Of a stretch of DNA of 64,000 nucleotides, positions 23,068 through 35,186 are shown in pieces; positions within the stretch are counted from its first letter, which is position 1; the number at the start of each line of letters is the position of its first letter. The position numbers and the translations under genes are program-made. The stretch is from Hanleya hanleyi. Lineage: Eukaryota; Mollusca; Polyplacophora; Lepidopleurida; Hanleyidae. The notes under the pieces are model-generated. The model did not search any database and was not told the DNA's origin. It saw only the letters and a list, made by a program, of their open reading frames with translations. The DNA lies in NCBI GenBank assembly GCA_036873755.1, contig JAVTVY010018903.1:1-64000 (forward strand). The letters run 5' to 3'.

Positions 23068-24269
23068 TACTATAATATAACCACATGCACCTCACCGCAT
23101 GGCGGTCAATCATCGAAGACTGAACCTCCTGAATACATACTTTTAGGACAATTGTTGTTAAGGTTTGATGAAGGCCTATGTCAATTTGAATGAATGGGCC
23201 TTGAGGGGATTGGATATATCCTTTTAGTTAGTTTTGTTTTTCAGTTATTTTGCAGACGTTGAGAAAATCCAGTTTGTACCGCAACATTCTGTTATATATT
23301 TCGACCCTTTCTCGTTTACACTGATTGTTCTCAAGTTATCGAAGTATTGGTCTGCTCTCAGATTTATTGTTCTCTGTAATGTTGGTTTGTTCTCATGAGT
23401 TATTGTCCTTTTTCCTCGACATCATATCATCAACGTATATGTCATTTAGATGTTGATTTCCGTTATCTATATAGCTTCAATGAAAAATGCCTATCAGCTT
23501 GGCTTGCTTTCATTGTTAATTGCACGACCGATTGTATATTGCTTTGGCTTGATTGTAGTGGCAACTGCCAATCAGCTCATTCTGTCCTCACACCTGCTCG
23601 CGTATGGTTTCGCAGTTAGCGCATTCCACGTTCCGTGGTTTGCGACACATGATTTTGTATCATTTTCGTATCATTTTGTTTCTTTCATATCACGCCACAA
23701 TTTAAAATGCGTCTGAAAGCTGTATAGATTGGTATTCACTTAGAGTCTATGTATAGATTTGTATATAAAATAATCACATTGAATTAATTCTGCCCATTTG
23801 TCAAAACTTCGATAGTGTATGTAGGCCAGTTGATCTGTGATCTCTGTGGTGTTTTTATCATGTTTTATATTATCAGTTCCAGTAACATTATCATTGCTTT
23901 CATAAACTGATTAGGAAGTCATTCGATTTATTGGTAAATGTAACGGATCATGATCCACGATACAGCGCTGTGTAGATGGTCCAGCAGTATTGCCTGGTTG
24001 ATATATATACTGGCAATGATCTTTGTCATGTCATTCTTCAGTTAAAAACAAACTATAATATTTCTTCCAACACTTTGACAATTTGATATATTTTTCATTG
24101 TAATCAAACGCTATATCGTCTTCAAGCGTCCCAATAGACGTGCAACGCGTTAATGGCTTAATGCAATCAATTGTATCCACTTGCGTTTCTTTAATCCAAT
24201 CGAACAAAAGCACTACCAAAAGTCAAAGGCTTGTAAGCCTGTCCTCATATCCTTCTGACGGCTGATATA
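23068..24269. other. Unassigned spacer
   Basis: Short hydrophobic frames around 23395-23716 have no family resemblance. Nothing else recognised. Confidence 0.4.
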
Positions 24270-24592
24270 AATGGGGCTCGAACCCTATTCAAACAGATCT
24301 CGAAACTTACAAACATCCCAGTTGTTATTTGCCTTTTTCCCGATGATGACGAAATATCGCAGGTCGAGCTCCAAAATTTCATCAAATCTAAAATATCTAA
24401 TATGGAAAAAAATTGGGATTTCTCTTGGAACCAATACACTGTTCTGCTGCCTTCATCTGAACTCAAAACTAACAAAGCGACCGCATTGGATGGCATACTT
24501 AGATTTGCGGCACACGTAATATCGACACCCTTGACTAAAATATTCAGTCTCAGTGTGCCAACAGGATTGTTTTTCCCAGCGATGAAATAAGC
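24270..24592 (+). pseudogene. Non-LTR reverse transcriptase fragment (N-terminal RT region)
   Basis: One frame gives PVVICLFPDDDEISQVEL; a second gives LKTNKATALDGI, then RFAAHVISTPLTKIFSLSV and TGLFFPAMK. This is the region just before the RT fingers in Jockey/CR1-type elements (usual form NKATGLDGIPARFLK...ITPLFNLSLxTGxFPxxWK). It covers about 100 residues, has at least one frame change, and stops where the catalytic domain should begin. Confidence 0.7.
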
Positions 24593-25308
24593 AAACATTC
24601 ATTATTACGGAAAATATATAATAGCTTATAGATGGTGAATTAAAATGCCCCGAGGATCATCTGCTAAGCTTCCCCATTATTGCTGTCTACTGCATATTTA
24701 TTCGGCGGATGACTAACTGTATGCATCATATTTATAGTTAATAACTCAACATTGATTTCATATTACATCGACTATTTTGGGTTAAGCACCGTGCCAGATG
24801 TTGCGTTCTGCTAAGTGCCTCGGGTATTTATAGATGAAATGCTATTAATCGATAACATATTAATTCCGAATTTCAGTGAAACGACGTTTTGCTTTAATTG
24901 TTTTTTTCTCTCAGTAATACAATGCAACGAGAGTGGTGTAGATATATACGCCTGTAAAATATAAATCCTCTGGGCCATTGTCCTTAATCGCAATGGCATT
25001 GTGATTACACAACACATTGCTACACTAATGCATGGACGATGTACAGAATGTGCAGCTGTACCCTCGATTTGGGGAAGCTGACGTTATATTGCTAGTTATA
25101 AGCTTCATGTGCGTTCTGATAATGCGGTAGATGCCATAGAGAGCAATTATTCAGATTATCTATATCCTAGACTATAACAAGTACGCATTGTGACGTAAAA
25201 TAAGAAACAGCTACTTGTACTACAAACCTGTGTAATCCAGAACAAAATCCCCAGCGAACAAAAACCCCAAAGACAAAAACACCAAAGGACAAAAGCCTAA
25301 CATTAATC
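24593..25308. other. Unassigned AT-rich spacer
   Basis: Nothing recognised. Confidence 0.4.
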
Positions 25309-25558
25309 AATTACAAGCGTCTAGTCCGTCATTCATAATTCAGCCGTCGTCCATTAAAGAATATCCGGGTCAATAATCCAAAGACCTATTCCATATAACA
25401 GTATTGGCACCAAATTCAAAAGCACAATCATAGTATACATAAACATAGTCTAGTTTCCTGCAAAAGAGAAGCGGTCAACAGTTTTCAATGATGCCGACAA
25501 GGCATCATGATGTTCCAAAAATATGAAATCCGCATCGCTGATCAGTATTCTTAATCCA
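25309..25558 (-). mobile_element. Penelope-like tail, truncated copy
   Basis: A 250-bp minus-strand copy of the tail, from GGATTAAGAATACTGATCAG to the 3' end CGCTTGTAATT (25309). It lacks the RT and the module near the stop codon. One substitution gives GGAAACTAGAC where other copies have GGAAACAAGCC. Confidence 0.9.
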
Positions 25559-26923
25559 GATTATTCTTAATAATAAAACAGCTAATAAATACCAGTTGTA
25601 TTACATTATATAAATTTTCAGTGATTTCCGATTTCACAAGTAATACAAAATATTTTCTTATAATTATCAGGGTTTTTTTAATTCACAGTATCCGAGGATA
25701 ATGCCACAGTTGATTTTTCTTGCTAATACTTGATCAAATTATTATCTCAATATATATATACATGTCGATGAATATTTGAATAAACAATCAATAATTTAAT
25801 TAGAAGAGAATTACTCTGTTGATACTTTCGAAAGATTTGATTCACATTGCGTCTTTTAATGCAACACGTGAACAACAAGTATTTTTCTGATTTTTTAACT
25901 GATAACTTAAACGTTTGAAAATTTCAAGAAACAAGGCAAAAGAAAGGCAATTAATTGGTTTGCATGCACATGTAATCCCGGGTAACTACCTCAATGTTCA
26001 CAGAACGTGAATTTAACTCCCTCTGCACCGGCAAGCTGGTGTCAAAACTGTCATGAACATGAATGAAGCGAAGATATACTTAACATCGCCTACGTAGTTT
26101 TAAAGACAATACTCCAAGCTTTCGAACAATATATAATATGATGAAAATACTTGTTTAGAAATCTTTCATTTTTCTATGCCAATGACAGGCAATCATTGAA
26201 CTATATTTCTATCGGTACAGAGAGGGTTAAAGTACAAATTTGAATTAAATTTGTGTTGTGAAGTTGAGGCTTTTGTCCTGAAGCCAAACCCGAGTAGCAA
26301 CCTAATTAGTGTACTACATGTGCAACATCTGTTTTCATAGACGACGGGATCATACAAGTTGCAAACTGATCAAGGATAGATGAAGCTGTTATTGAATATG
26401 TTTCCAGTTTGCGTTCATTACCAGATGAACAAAATTACAGGTGCATCTGCAGTTCAAGATTCTACGAAAGGAAACATGAATAAGAAAGACGATATTTTTT
26501 CTGATTGATGGCTGACATTGCCAATTAGATCACACAGGAACTATAAACTTGTAATTTGGAACCCTCCCACTAACGGTGGTAATGCGATACATTTTCCCAC
26601 GATTTCTCCACCATTCTTAATAACTCGATTTTCTGCTGATACCAACTGGAGATATAATTAGTAAGCCTCTGACATTTAGTTAGCCTCTTATTTTATGTTC
26701 CATAGATAATAAGGAGAAGAGATACAAGAAACTCAAAGAGTAAATGTACGCATACGTTTTTCGTCTGCCTCCGTCAATCATACTCTTGGTATCCTGTATG
26801 CATACTCATTTGTTCGAGGCCATAGTGATCCTTGGCATTCGCCATTATGTCACAACAACAGATAAAGAAGACGAAAGGCCTATAATATATCTGATTTTAT
26901 TCCATGATTGATCATTAGTATCT
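25559..26923. other. Unassigned AT-rich spacer
   Basis: Nothing recognised. Confidence 0.4.
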
Positions 26924-27539
26924 TACACTATCTGGCCTGGGTGGGGGAGGGACGGGGATGCTGATTCCGCCAACGTCAATTTTAGAAGACATGCTGCAAC
27001 CATATTTTCAACTCACTTAACCAGTCTCATCAAACGCTTTTCAGTGTTTCAATGAAATCTAGTTTTTGTCCTTCAAAATTCACCGATACTGGATTTCGAA
27101 AACCAATTCGAATCTTTGAGATGAAATTCCAGGTGGTGTACTATGAACAAGATGAACTGTTTTATTTTAAGTTCCTGTCAAGATAGTAAGCGGTAATTTA
27201 GAATTAGGAAGTTGGAGTTCGATTGAATAGATGGAGTTTCCAAAATACATATTTCTCACCATGATCAATTTATATTAGTATTGTACTGTCTTTATTTTGA
27301 TCTATTTTAGATTAATATCCTTGTTTTATAACTACACATCATTTTGGTATTATTACACTGGTAGAATGAGCGGTATCGTAATATGGAATGGCAGATGCCT
27401 GTACTGAATCTAAAGATTGGCGAAATGGAAACCAATTACTAACCATGTTAACGTCTACATAAAATCTGCAGCATTTTACCTTGATCTGAGCATGTATAAT
27501 TGAGAAGGGTTTTTGTAACCCCCCATTTATGAAAGATCG
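26924..27539. other. MITE-end fragment and unassigned flank
   Basis: 26924-26950 (TTACACTATCTGGCCTGGGT followed by a G-run) matches one TIR of the MITE family, but the interior that follows is not clearly homologous and no partner TIR is found. The rest, up to the inverted repeat at 27540, is unassigned. Confidence 0.45.
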
Positions 27540-27711
27540 TTATACTTACCTTGTGCATAATAATTAATATTATGCAATACTGTTGGGGCAATTCTAAACC
27601 TCTTATACCAATGCCAGAAAAAACGGACACCCCCCTCCAGGGCCCCCATCAACTCCGGCGACCTTGACCGCTTAAGTTACCGCCAAAAACTCAATTCCTC
27701 AGTTTGATGCT
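27540..27711. repeat. Left inverted terminal repeat of the DIRS-like unit
   Basis: About 172 bp; its reverse complement matches 36851-37025 with few mismatches and small indels. Shared blocks include ITR tip TTATACTTACCTTGTGC, ATTAATATTATGCAATACTG, CCTCTTATACCA, CCCTCCAGGG, ATCAACTCCGGCGACCTTGA and CCGCCAAAAACTC. The stop codon of the YR ORF (27691) lies inside it, as is typical of DIRS elements. Confidence 0.93.
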
Positions 27712-28890
27712 ATATAAAAATATATCATCAATATGCGCGGCATTACTCAGCCTTTCAGTGAGAGTAGCCATTTCAATGCTAGTTGTCGACGTAGAAGGGT
27801 CCAGGAGATAATACTTGATGAGAGTAGCCTCAGATCTCCACTGAGCAACGTCCATGATGTCACTAAGAGAAGCTCCATTAAATAACGCTTCCGAAGTGGC
27901 TACCGCTCTGGTCTCAAGGGCATTGGCGAAAACAAACTCTTTAGTCTGAGCAGCTGCATAGACCATCTGAATGGTTTCAACAATCCATCGAGCGATGGTG
28001 GCGTTGGAAGCCGGTTTGTGGTTATTGATCTGGTGGGTAATCCACAAATGATTGTCTGAAGTTCGAAGATGTTTGGTAGCTTCAATTTAGTACTTCACAG
28101 CACGCACCGGACATAAAAATTTATCGTCGGGAGAAAACTTACCTAGGTCAGCTAAAACCAAAGGTTTTGAGCCGTGTTTGATAGTCTCCGTTTTCGACAC
28201 AAAGTCAGCCCGCGACTGAAGTAGCAGACCTTCGCCCATAAAACGTAAGCGCTCTTTCTCAGCGGAGAGAGCATGGATCTCAGATCTCCGCCGAGCGGAC
28301 GCCACAGCGACGAGAAACACAGTCTTAAGTGTCAAGATCTTAAGGCTGGCCTGAACCATGGGCTTGAAAGGTGGTCTCGTAAGTGCATTTAGGACCTATT
28401 CGAGATTCCATGCTGGAGGCATTTTCTTCACCCGAGATCGTAGGTCGAACATGCCTTTGATCAGGTCGTCTAATGGTTTGCTCTGTGTAACCTTGGACCC
28501 GCATCGGAAACCAGGATGGATTTTCGCTATGGCAGACCGGTAACCAGATATAGTGACTGGTTGTAGTCCCTTTTCTTCGTACAATAATACGAAGAAGTCT
28601 GCTACTTCTCATGGAGTTGTTTGAGAGGGATTCTTATTATTTCTCTCGCACCACTCCAGAACAGACTGAGTTTAGAGTTATAAACCCGTCTGGTGGATGG
28701 CCTTCTACATTGTGCCATGAGAGTGGCACCTTGTTGAGAAAAGCCCTCCTGACGTCGGGATTCGATGACAGATTCCAAGCAGTTAACTTGAACATTGTTG
28801 GATTGTCGTGAACTCGATGCCCCCGGCATTGTGTGAGGAGGTCTGGACGGTCCGGCAGAATGCGTGGGTAGTCTACAAGATCGAGGAGAC
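27691..28890 (-). pseudogene. DIRS tyrosine recombinase, decayed
   Basis: The YR integrates the circular DNA copy. Recognisable stretches in order on the minus strand are: FKLTAWNLSSNPDVRRAFL (28800s); CRRPSTRRVYNSKLSLF (28700s); YEEKGLQPVTISGYRSAIAKIHPGF (28580 on); VFLVAVASARRRSEIHALS (catalytic Arg region, 28300s); LETRAVATSEALFNGASL; and WRSEATLIKYYL, which carries the Tyr. At least four frame changes or stops break it. In related proteins the LETRAVATS position reads H-E/D-T-R, so the catalytic His appears to be Leu here (CTT where CAT is expected), enough to inactivate it. Its C-terminus overlaps the left ITR. Confidence 0.8.
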
Positions 28891-29050
28891 TCGTGAACTA
28901 CTATCGTGTCGGCCAGAAAGGAGCGATTAGAATGATTCGGCAATTCTCGCTCTCGATCTTCTTGAGAACCATAGGAATCAGTATGGTCGGAGCATACGCG
29001 TAAGCGTACATTCCTGACCACGGGACCGCTACGGCATCCACTGCATGCTC

Positions 29051-30518
29051 CTATGGATCCGGAAACAGGCTCACATATACTGGGAGCTTTTTGTTGTCTT
29101 TTGTGGCAAATAGGTCTACATGAGGAGTCGACCACTGAAAGAAGACATGTCTGAGTACCAAGTCGTTCAGCTGCCATTCGGTCGGACGAACCCTCTGTTG
29201 ACGAGAGAGAGAGTCCGCAAGAACGTTCCGTATGCCCGGAATATGCGCCGTTCGCAGGGTCACCTGATGCTTGATGCACCACTGGAATAGCTTCCAGGCC
29301 ATGAAACATAGCTGGGGGATCTGGTCCCTCCATGCTTATTTATGTACGCGACCACTGTCGAGCTGTCCTTACCAGAACAACTTTATCCCGCAAGCCGTTT
29401 CAACGCTAGGATTACTGCTTTTATCTCCAAGAGATTGATATGCCAAGTGTTTTCCTGCGCGGTCCACATTCCTTGTGCCAGGTACTCGTCCAGATGCGCT
29501 TCCCAGCCGTCCATGGAGGCGTCCGTAAATAGGTCTAGATTCGATTCCGGCTGATGCAACGAGACCCCCGTGAGGAGGTTGTCCCGGTTCCGCCACCAGC
29601 GGAGGGCTGATAATAGATTTGAGTCTATCGGGATTGGTTGATTCAAATGACCCGTGCTCTGTTTCCAGACATTAGGTACATTTGTATGGGTCTGCGTCGA
29701 AGTGGGCCGTAGTTGGCCACTTCTCCCAGACTGACCAGTCGACCCAGAAGTCGCAAGAACTCTCTCGCCGGGAGAGCTCGGCAGGTGAAGCACACCGCGA
29801 GCATCTCCTCCAGCAGATCTAGGGCATCCGGCGAAGGCCGAACCCGCCCGATCCGGAGATCAAACTGGTGTATGAACATCTGTGACGGGGTCAGCGCTGA
29901 CTTGGGTACGTTGACTATCCAGCCGCTGAAAGGCGCATGGAAGAGTGTCAACCTGATCGCATAGGTGACTGCCGTTTCCGACGATCCCTTGACCAACCAA
30001 TCGTCGATGTAGGTGCTGATATCCACACCTCACCTTCGTAGGACGACAGATAGGGCATCCACTACCAGTGAGAAAAACCGAGGGGCAGATGTAATTCCGA
30101 ACGATAACGCTTGGAATTCTAATATCTTGCCGTCGATAGCGACCCGTAGGTATTTTTTGTAGTCCGAATGAATCGGTACGTGAAAGTACGCGTCCTTCAA
30201 ATCTATTGATGGGGCCCACATGCCGACCCGACGGCCGGCCCGTACAGATCGAAGAGTTTTCATCTTGAATCTCTCGACGCGAATGTAACGGTTGAGGGGC
30301 CGTAGATTGAGGACCGGTCGCCATCCCCCGGTTTTCTTGGACACCAAATACATCTTGGCGTAAAACCCCGGATCTTTCACCTCTACTACAGCCGCTTTGG
30401 CGAGGAGGGAAGTTATCTCGTCCCGTATGATTGATATCTGTCGGGAGTCTCGAGGTAACGGGGTCACGAGTGGGGTCCCTGTCAACGGAGGAGAACGGCT
30501 TGGAGTGCTCCATTCCAT
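29051..30518 (-). pseudogene. DIRS reverse transcriptase and RNase H, decayed
   Basis: RT: GFYAKMYLVSKKTGGWRPVL, LNRYIRVERFKMKTLR, then motif A SIDLKDAYFHVPIH, motif B ALSFGITSAPRFFS, and the catalytic YIDDWLV. A single in-frame TGA (30030-30032) separates LRR from GVDISTYIDDWLV; CGA to TGA, a CpG-type decay, explains it. RNase H follows: NLDLFTDASMDGWEAHL, WHINLLEIKAVILAL, DSSTVVAYINKHGG, with the catalytic Asp, Glu and Asp visible but a frameshift before the last. The end reads IPGIRNVLADSLSRQ and HVDLFATKDNKKLP, standard for DIRS-type and gypsy-related RNase H regions. Frame changes also occur near 29650 and 29390. Confidence 0.88.
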
Positions 30519-30592
30519 TCGGTATCCTTCCGCGACAATCTGCCTTACTACGCCGTCTGCGCTGTACCGATTTCACCAGGAGGTGAAGTGCG

Positions 30593-32633
30593 TTAGGCGG
30601 CCTCCGTCCGGCAGTTCCGGGCGCCGACACAGAAGTGCCGAGTCCGGTGCCCCCCTCCCCCACAAACTCGGGCTGAGCTGGAGGTTGGTGTCCTGAGCAG
30701 TGGGGGTGCGCACACTGACGTATCAGGTGCGCTTCTCATCCTTACCAGCGGGTTTAGAAGGGTTGATAGACCCTTTCTTACCTTTCCCCTTGCCACGGTA
30801 GCCTCTTCTGGCTTTCTTAGGCTTCGAAGGGAAAGAATCGGCTTGGAAACGCTGGGTTTGCGTTTCCCCTTAGCAAGGGTCTGGTGTTGCTTGACCATGG
30901 ACTCAAGCTCCTGAGAGCCAATATGACCTTCAGCAGCGTAAGTCTTGAGTCCATCGGAGAACAACTCTTCGTAACCGAGAGGTAAGTCCATGAAGTTCTG
31001 CGCATGGAATTTTGAGCCCAGCGAGACTCGGCCAGGAAGAGTCTCCGTCGGGAAATCTGTACTCTTGCTATCACCCTAGTCATAAGGTCCAACCCTGTTG
31101 CAGAAGCCAACTGCATACAATGGTAGAACTCTGGGGGTGCTTGAGGAACCGATAGCGGTTCTCCATCGCCAGCCGGAAGGACAACGGGTTTCGGAATCGC
31201 TTCCGCATCCATGGATCGCAACCGGGACACCACATCGTCAGCCGTACAGGGCAGCAACGTGCGATGCATGAGTCATGTGCAGAAGGCGCCTGAAAGTTCG
31301 TAACCCGGCCTGGGCCGAACACTCTGCCGCCTTGGACTCTTCCTCAACTGATCAACGCAACATATCGCTTGGATGTAGATCCTCCCGATGTTGTCTGCCG
31401 GTCAGGAAGAAGGCGGGCTGCCGTCCAACCTTCGAGGTCGCTTCCATCCGCTTGACTTCGTAAGGGGGGCCTCTGAAGAGCTCAGTGAACCCGGGTGGAG
31501 CCGTGCGCAGGGAACGCTTACCCTTCCCCTGCGGCCTCGCGGAGAGCGCTTCGAAAGCTTGATCTACGAAAGGATCTAGCCCTAACGAGGGTAGCTCCGG
31601 CCGGCGAGCCGGCGACTGCCCTGTTGTCGATCGCTTCGCGGGTTCCTGCTGCTTAGTGTTGGATGCGACACCACACACTTCGGCAACGTACGCTAACGAC
31701 CTAGTCCAAGAGGCCATATGGTCGGGCGTCAGGAGCTGTGGGCCTCCCGGCATCTTCTGTTGAGCGGCAGCCCGCAGAAGAGCCGCATCGATGGTATCAT
31801 CGATGGCACCCACTTGCTCCTGGTTCAAGTCAACGTGAGGGACGGAATCCGAATCCTCAAGCAACCGATCATCAAGAGAGCCGATGACGGAGCCGGATGA
31901 AGAGCCTAGGTCACCACAGGGGCGTGACCAGGAGGATTCGATATGATCTCCGTCCAACGGGTAACCGTCACGACCCAGGCCGGATGTTCCCGGTTGAACG
32001 GAGTCATGATCATGAGAACGGGCTAGCAACCCCGCATCAGCGTGATCACGGTCACCGCACGACGCCACAACACGGACCGGAGGGCCCGTGTCGGCCGTAG
32101 ATCGATCGACCTCGATCTCGGCTAGGCTGGTGGACTTTGCCATCCCGTCGAGCACAGTTGTGTCCATGTCCGTACCATCTCCCGTCGGACCCCGAGAAGG
32201 GCCGGACGGTGTCTCACTAGTGACTAGAGTCCTAGGAGCGCTTGATGGTTCGGACTGGACTACAAGACAGGCCGCACGAAGCTCCCTAGACGGGAGACCA
32301 CGAACACCGGTGTGCCAGTTTCGCTGCCAGCCCAAAACGCGCATCCAATTCCGATTCAGGTACAAATCTTCCTACGGGTTGGAAGACCTCAGAAAGACCT
32401 GAACCGGAAGTACCCGGGTTCGCGGGCGGTAATGCCGCCACGGGCCGAGAACGTACTGACAGCCAGCGCTGTAAGACTTCCTCAGACCAGGCAGAGCATA
32501 CCTCGCACCTATTCCCTTCGGTGCACTGCGAGCATTTCGAGCACTCATGCCCAATGGTACCCTTGACCGACCATTGGTGACAGTTGGAGCAACCCGACGG
32601 AGACACTTTTCCAGATTTATCCGAGTCAGACAT
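30593..32633 (-). pseudogene. DIRS gag-like protein, decayed
   Basis: ATG at 32633 in a good position, 17 bp after a strong acceptor-like CTATATTTTTCAG. Residues 14-45 form a cysteine-rich N-terminus (CSNCHQW...HECSKCSQCTEGNRCEVC), probably a zinc-binding knuckle typical of gag proteins of invertebrate DIRS elements. A frameshift near 32340 leads to a long Ser/Asp/Gly-rich linker, then FTELFRGPPYEVKR. Further shifts near 31300 and 30950 lead to VSRLRSMDAEAIPKPV and GYEELFSDGLKTYAAEG. The gag would package element RNA. GC content is visibly higher than in the flanks and in the second module. Confidence 0.7.
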
Positions 32634-34009
32634 AATTCTGAAAAATATAGATATGATTAAATTAGTGCTAATTAATCATATCCTACAGAGCTTATAACTG
32701 TTCACAGTGCCAGCTCTGGCCTTGTAGAACGATCCCGCACAGGTGTAGTCCTCTCATAGTGTACTACTGACCTCATGTATAATAATACCGCCACAACCAC
32801 ATAGATGCCACTATGTGTACAGAAACGAGCTCAATCAAAGAAAATCTCAGTTTCTAGGTATTATAACAAGAGATGGAACCCATCGTAACTGTCCATTCGT
32901 AAAAATCAAGCGTACAACACCGCAATGCGCAAACAATGAATATTGATCCAATGTATAGGTATCAGTATAGCCCCACTTGTACTGTAATACATTTGCAGCA
33001 TCACATGTTGAACTACTATACATGTGCAAACGTATAGTTTGATAATTACGGTACACCATACATACAATCCACTGTATATAGTATTGGAGCGAAAGAATGT
33101 TTGGAACGTGAAACATTCTAGACGGTATTTTATTTCCATAACATGCCATAAAAAATACCTCGCATCGTTCTACTAAAATACAGACAACAATGTGATCTTG
33201 TTGTGATTATATACACCATTCCTTGAAACGTAAACCCAAAGCGCGAATATAATGTACAGAGCTCAGCTATTAGAATAGTGTCTACATGTCATGCATTGTT
33301 CTGCCAAGGTATACCAAACTACCTTTAGAAATATTCGCACAAAGAATTCACAGTAACAAAGAGGTTACGTAACTTATCCAGCAATGAACGCTATGACCCC
33401 GACGCACTACGTCGATAGAGGTGTGCTGCCGGTCAAATTGAATGCCTAGTAACATGTCAACAAGAGTCCATTACCAGATCAGTAACGCACAACGTAACCT
33501 ATGATCGTAAAAGCCAATTCCGAGTCGTGCCATAGTTTGTCGTGCCAGACATTTAACACATTTATCACAATGGTATACGATTTACATTTAAACAACGTAT
33601 ATATTATTCTCAATGCAGAGCAGAATAATCCCATAGTGAAAGCATAGACCCAATATGCTGTTTACAGAATGGCGAGCGCCAGACTGAGCGATCCCAATAC
33701 ACAGGGGATTTCTACTGTATTAATGATCTTGTCTCATTAAATTTATACACAGACAAGACAATACATACAACACAATACACAATAAAAAACACTTGATTAA
33801 ATCAGAGTTTGGGGGAAAACAAGACACGAACACTTTATTGCTGTTTGCCGCCACATAAAAAATATGTATATAATTATATTAAATATTTTAAGAAATAACC
33901 CGCCGCCAGTAATTGCTATCAGGTAATTAATACGGCGGCAAGGAAGTGTCGATATCCTCCAAACACCCAAACTCACATACATTCGTAAAAGTTCATTTAT
34001 GTTTCGTTA
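32634..34009. other. Spacer between the two YR modules
   Basis: AT-rich, without coding potential. Next to the DIRS gag start it has an acceptor-like tract (minus strand, 32640-32652) that could end a 5' UTR intron. The ends of the second module are not identifiable here. Confidence 0.4.
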
Positions 34010-35166
34010 ATATCTGGACTCTCTTTCTCATGTCTGACGCAACTCTGTACCTTGCCGTGAGGGAAGGGGTAAGGTATCTCTGATACACATCGCTCTGCCA
34101 GTCACCCTGTAATTTGATCAAATCAGCGGGAATTCAAGATTCCAAAGCAAAAGAAGCCCCAGCTTTCCGGAAGCTGTGGCCTGAATAGGAGGAGGTATCG
34201 CGACCTAATGCCTCCATACAAGATTATAATCTATGTGCGAACATCGATTGCGTAACAATTAAAGGACCAGACGGGGACGGGTCCTGGAAGGCGGGTGCAG
34301 ACAAAGGTACAGGAGAGCGTATGAAACAAACCAAGCTAATACACGAGGGACAGTAAGGAGATTCCGGAATGTGTGGCAACGGAATTTGGACAGTTCTCTG
34401 TCTAACCTGAACTGTTAGAATGCCTTATAAGCAAAATCATGCCCTTCTCGGAGAATGAAATATCCTGCCGTAGCAAAAACATTGGGTTGCCGGCATAGGA
34501 AGAAGACTTGGGCAGAAGATTGGATTTCCGCAAGAAAGAGAAAAAGGCAACGAGGCACACATTCCAAAACGCCAAATCGAAAGGCGAACTTAAGTCAATT
34601 ACACTAAAAATCTCTGTTAAAATATCAAGAGTGATAGGGAGCTTAGGGCGTATATTATCTCCGATGTTTCTGCGTATACCCCGTAGAATACTACAAATAT
34701 ACCAGCTATTTGTTAGGGGTGGGGGGTGCCCACCTTCAAGGTGCAAAATTCTGACAGCATTTAATTACTATTTAATAGAGCTATAAACAAAACTCTGTGA
34801 AAGGTACACAATATACCTGGCCAAATTTTGTAAAGAAATAGGCACAGGCGAAATTCCAATCAAGCTACAGAAAGTTATAAACTTGTTTAGATGACACAAA
34901 TATGGGGCCCGTAAATGTGGCGAGACAATAATGGGGCGCTCATTGGTAGGTATATAACTGCCGTGTTGAATCTCCGTCAAAACCTGTTTGTTCACCTTAT
35001 CACAATGCTCACAGCCTGGGCTAGCAGATTTGTGATTATCCAACTCAACAGCAATCGAGTCGCTTTCCGGGGAAATAATATCAAATCCATTCAAAATTCC
35101 ATTCAGGATAAATTCCCGGTCAATATCATTCTCATCAAGCTCTTCTCGCCATGCTTTGAGATTCAA
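34010..35166 (-). pseudogene. Second tyrosine recombinase with RT-domain deletion
   Basis: The protein opens with NLKAWREELDENDIDREFIL, LNGFDI and HKSASPGCEHCDKVNKQVL, ending YIPTNERPIIVSP. In related YR retroelements this is the N-terminal part of the RT domain. It then jumps directly to a YR: HLNKFITFCSLIGISPVPIS, LEGGHPPPLTNSW, RPKLPITLDILTEIF, LAFWNVCLVAFFSFLRKSNL (catalytic Arg), then YSGHSFRKAGASFALES (H-x-x-R) and LIKLQGDWQSDVYQRYL (Trp and nucleophile Tyr). RT core and RNase H are absent. A TAG follows SSIK near 34769, a frameshift lies near 34400 and a stop near 34130. The catalytic residues that remain look canonical, unlike the neighbouring DIRS YR. Confidence 0.82.
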
Positions 35167-35186
35167 TGTAGGTATAGAGTTTATAT

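Noticed and set aside
23395..23716. Hydrophobic overlapping frames resembling a membrane protein
   Set aside because: Two overlapping frames are equally open and AT-rich, and neither shows a family motif or conserved start.
24245..24598. 117-codon minus-strand frame
   Set aside because: Antisense to the plus-strand RT fragment that has the NKATALDGI motif.
28760..29333. Upstream part of the 243-codon frame at 28602-29333
   Set aside because: It is antiphase to the RNase H end; only its last ~50 codons (RRPSTRRVYNSK) belong to the recombinase.
29860..30663. 267-codon open frame on the minus strand
   Set aside because: It overlaps the DIRS RT in another frame; the recognisable RT motifs (GGWRPVL, DLKDAY, YIDD) are in the other frame.
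31352..32402. Plus-strand frames in the 31-32 kb region
   Set aside because: They are on the opposite strand of the high-GC gag and RT of the DIRS element, where open frames arise easily.
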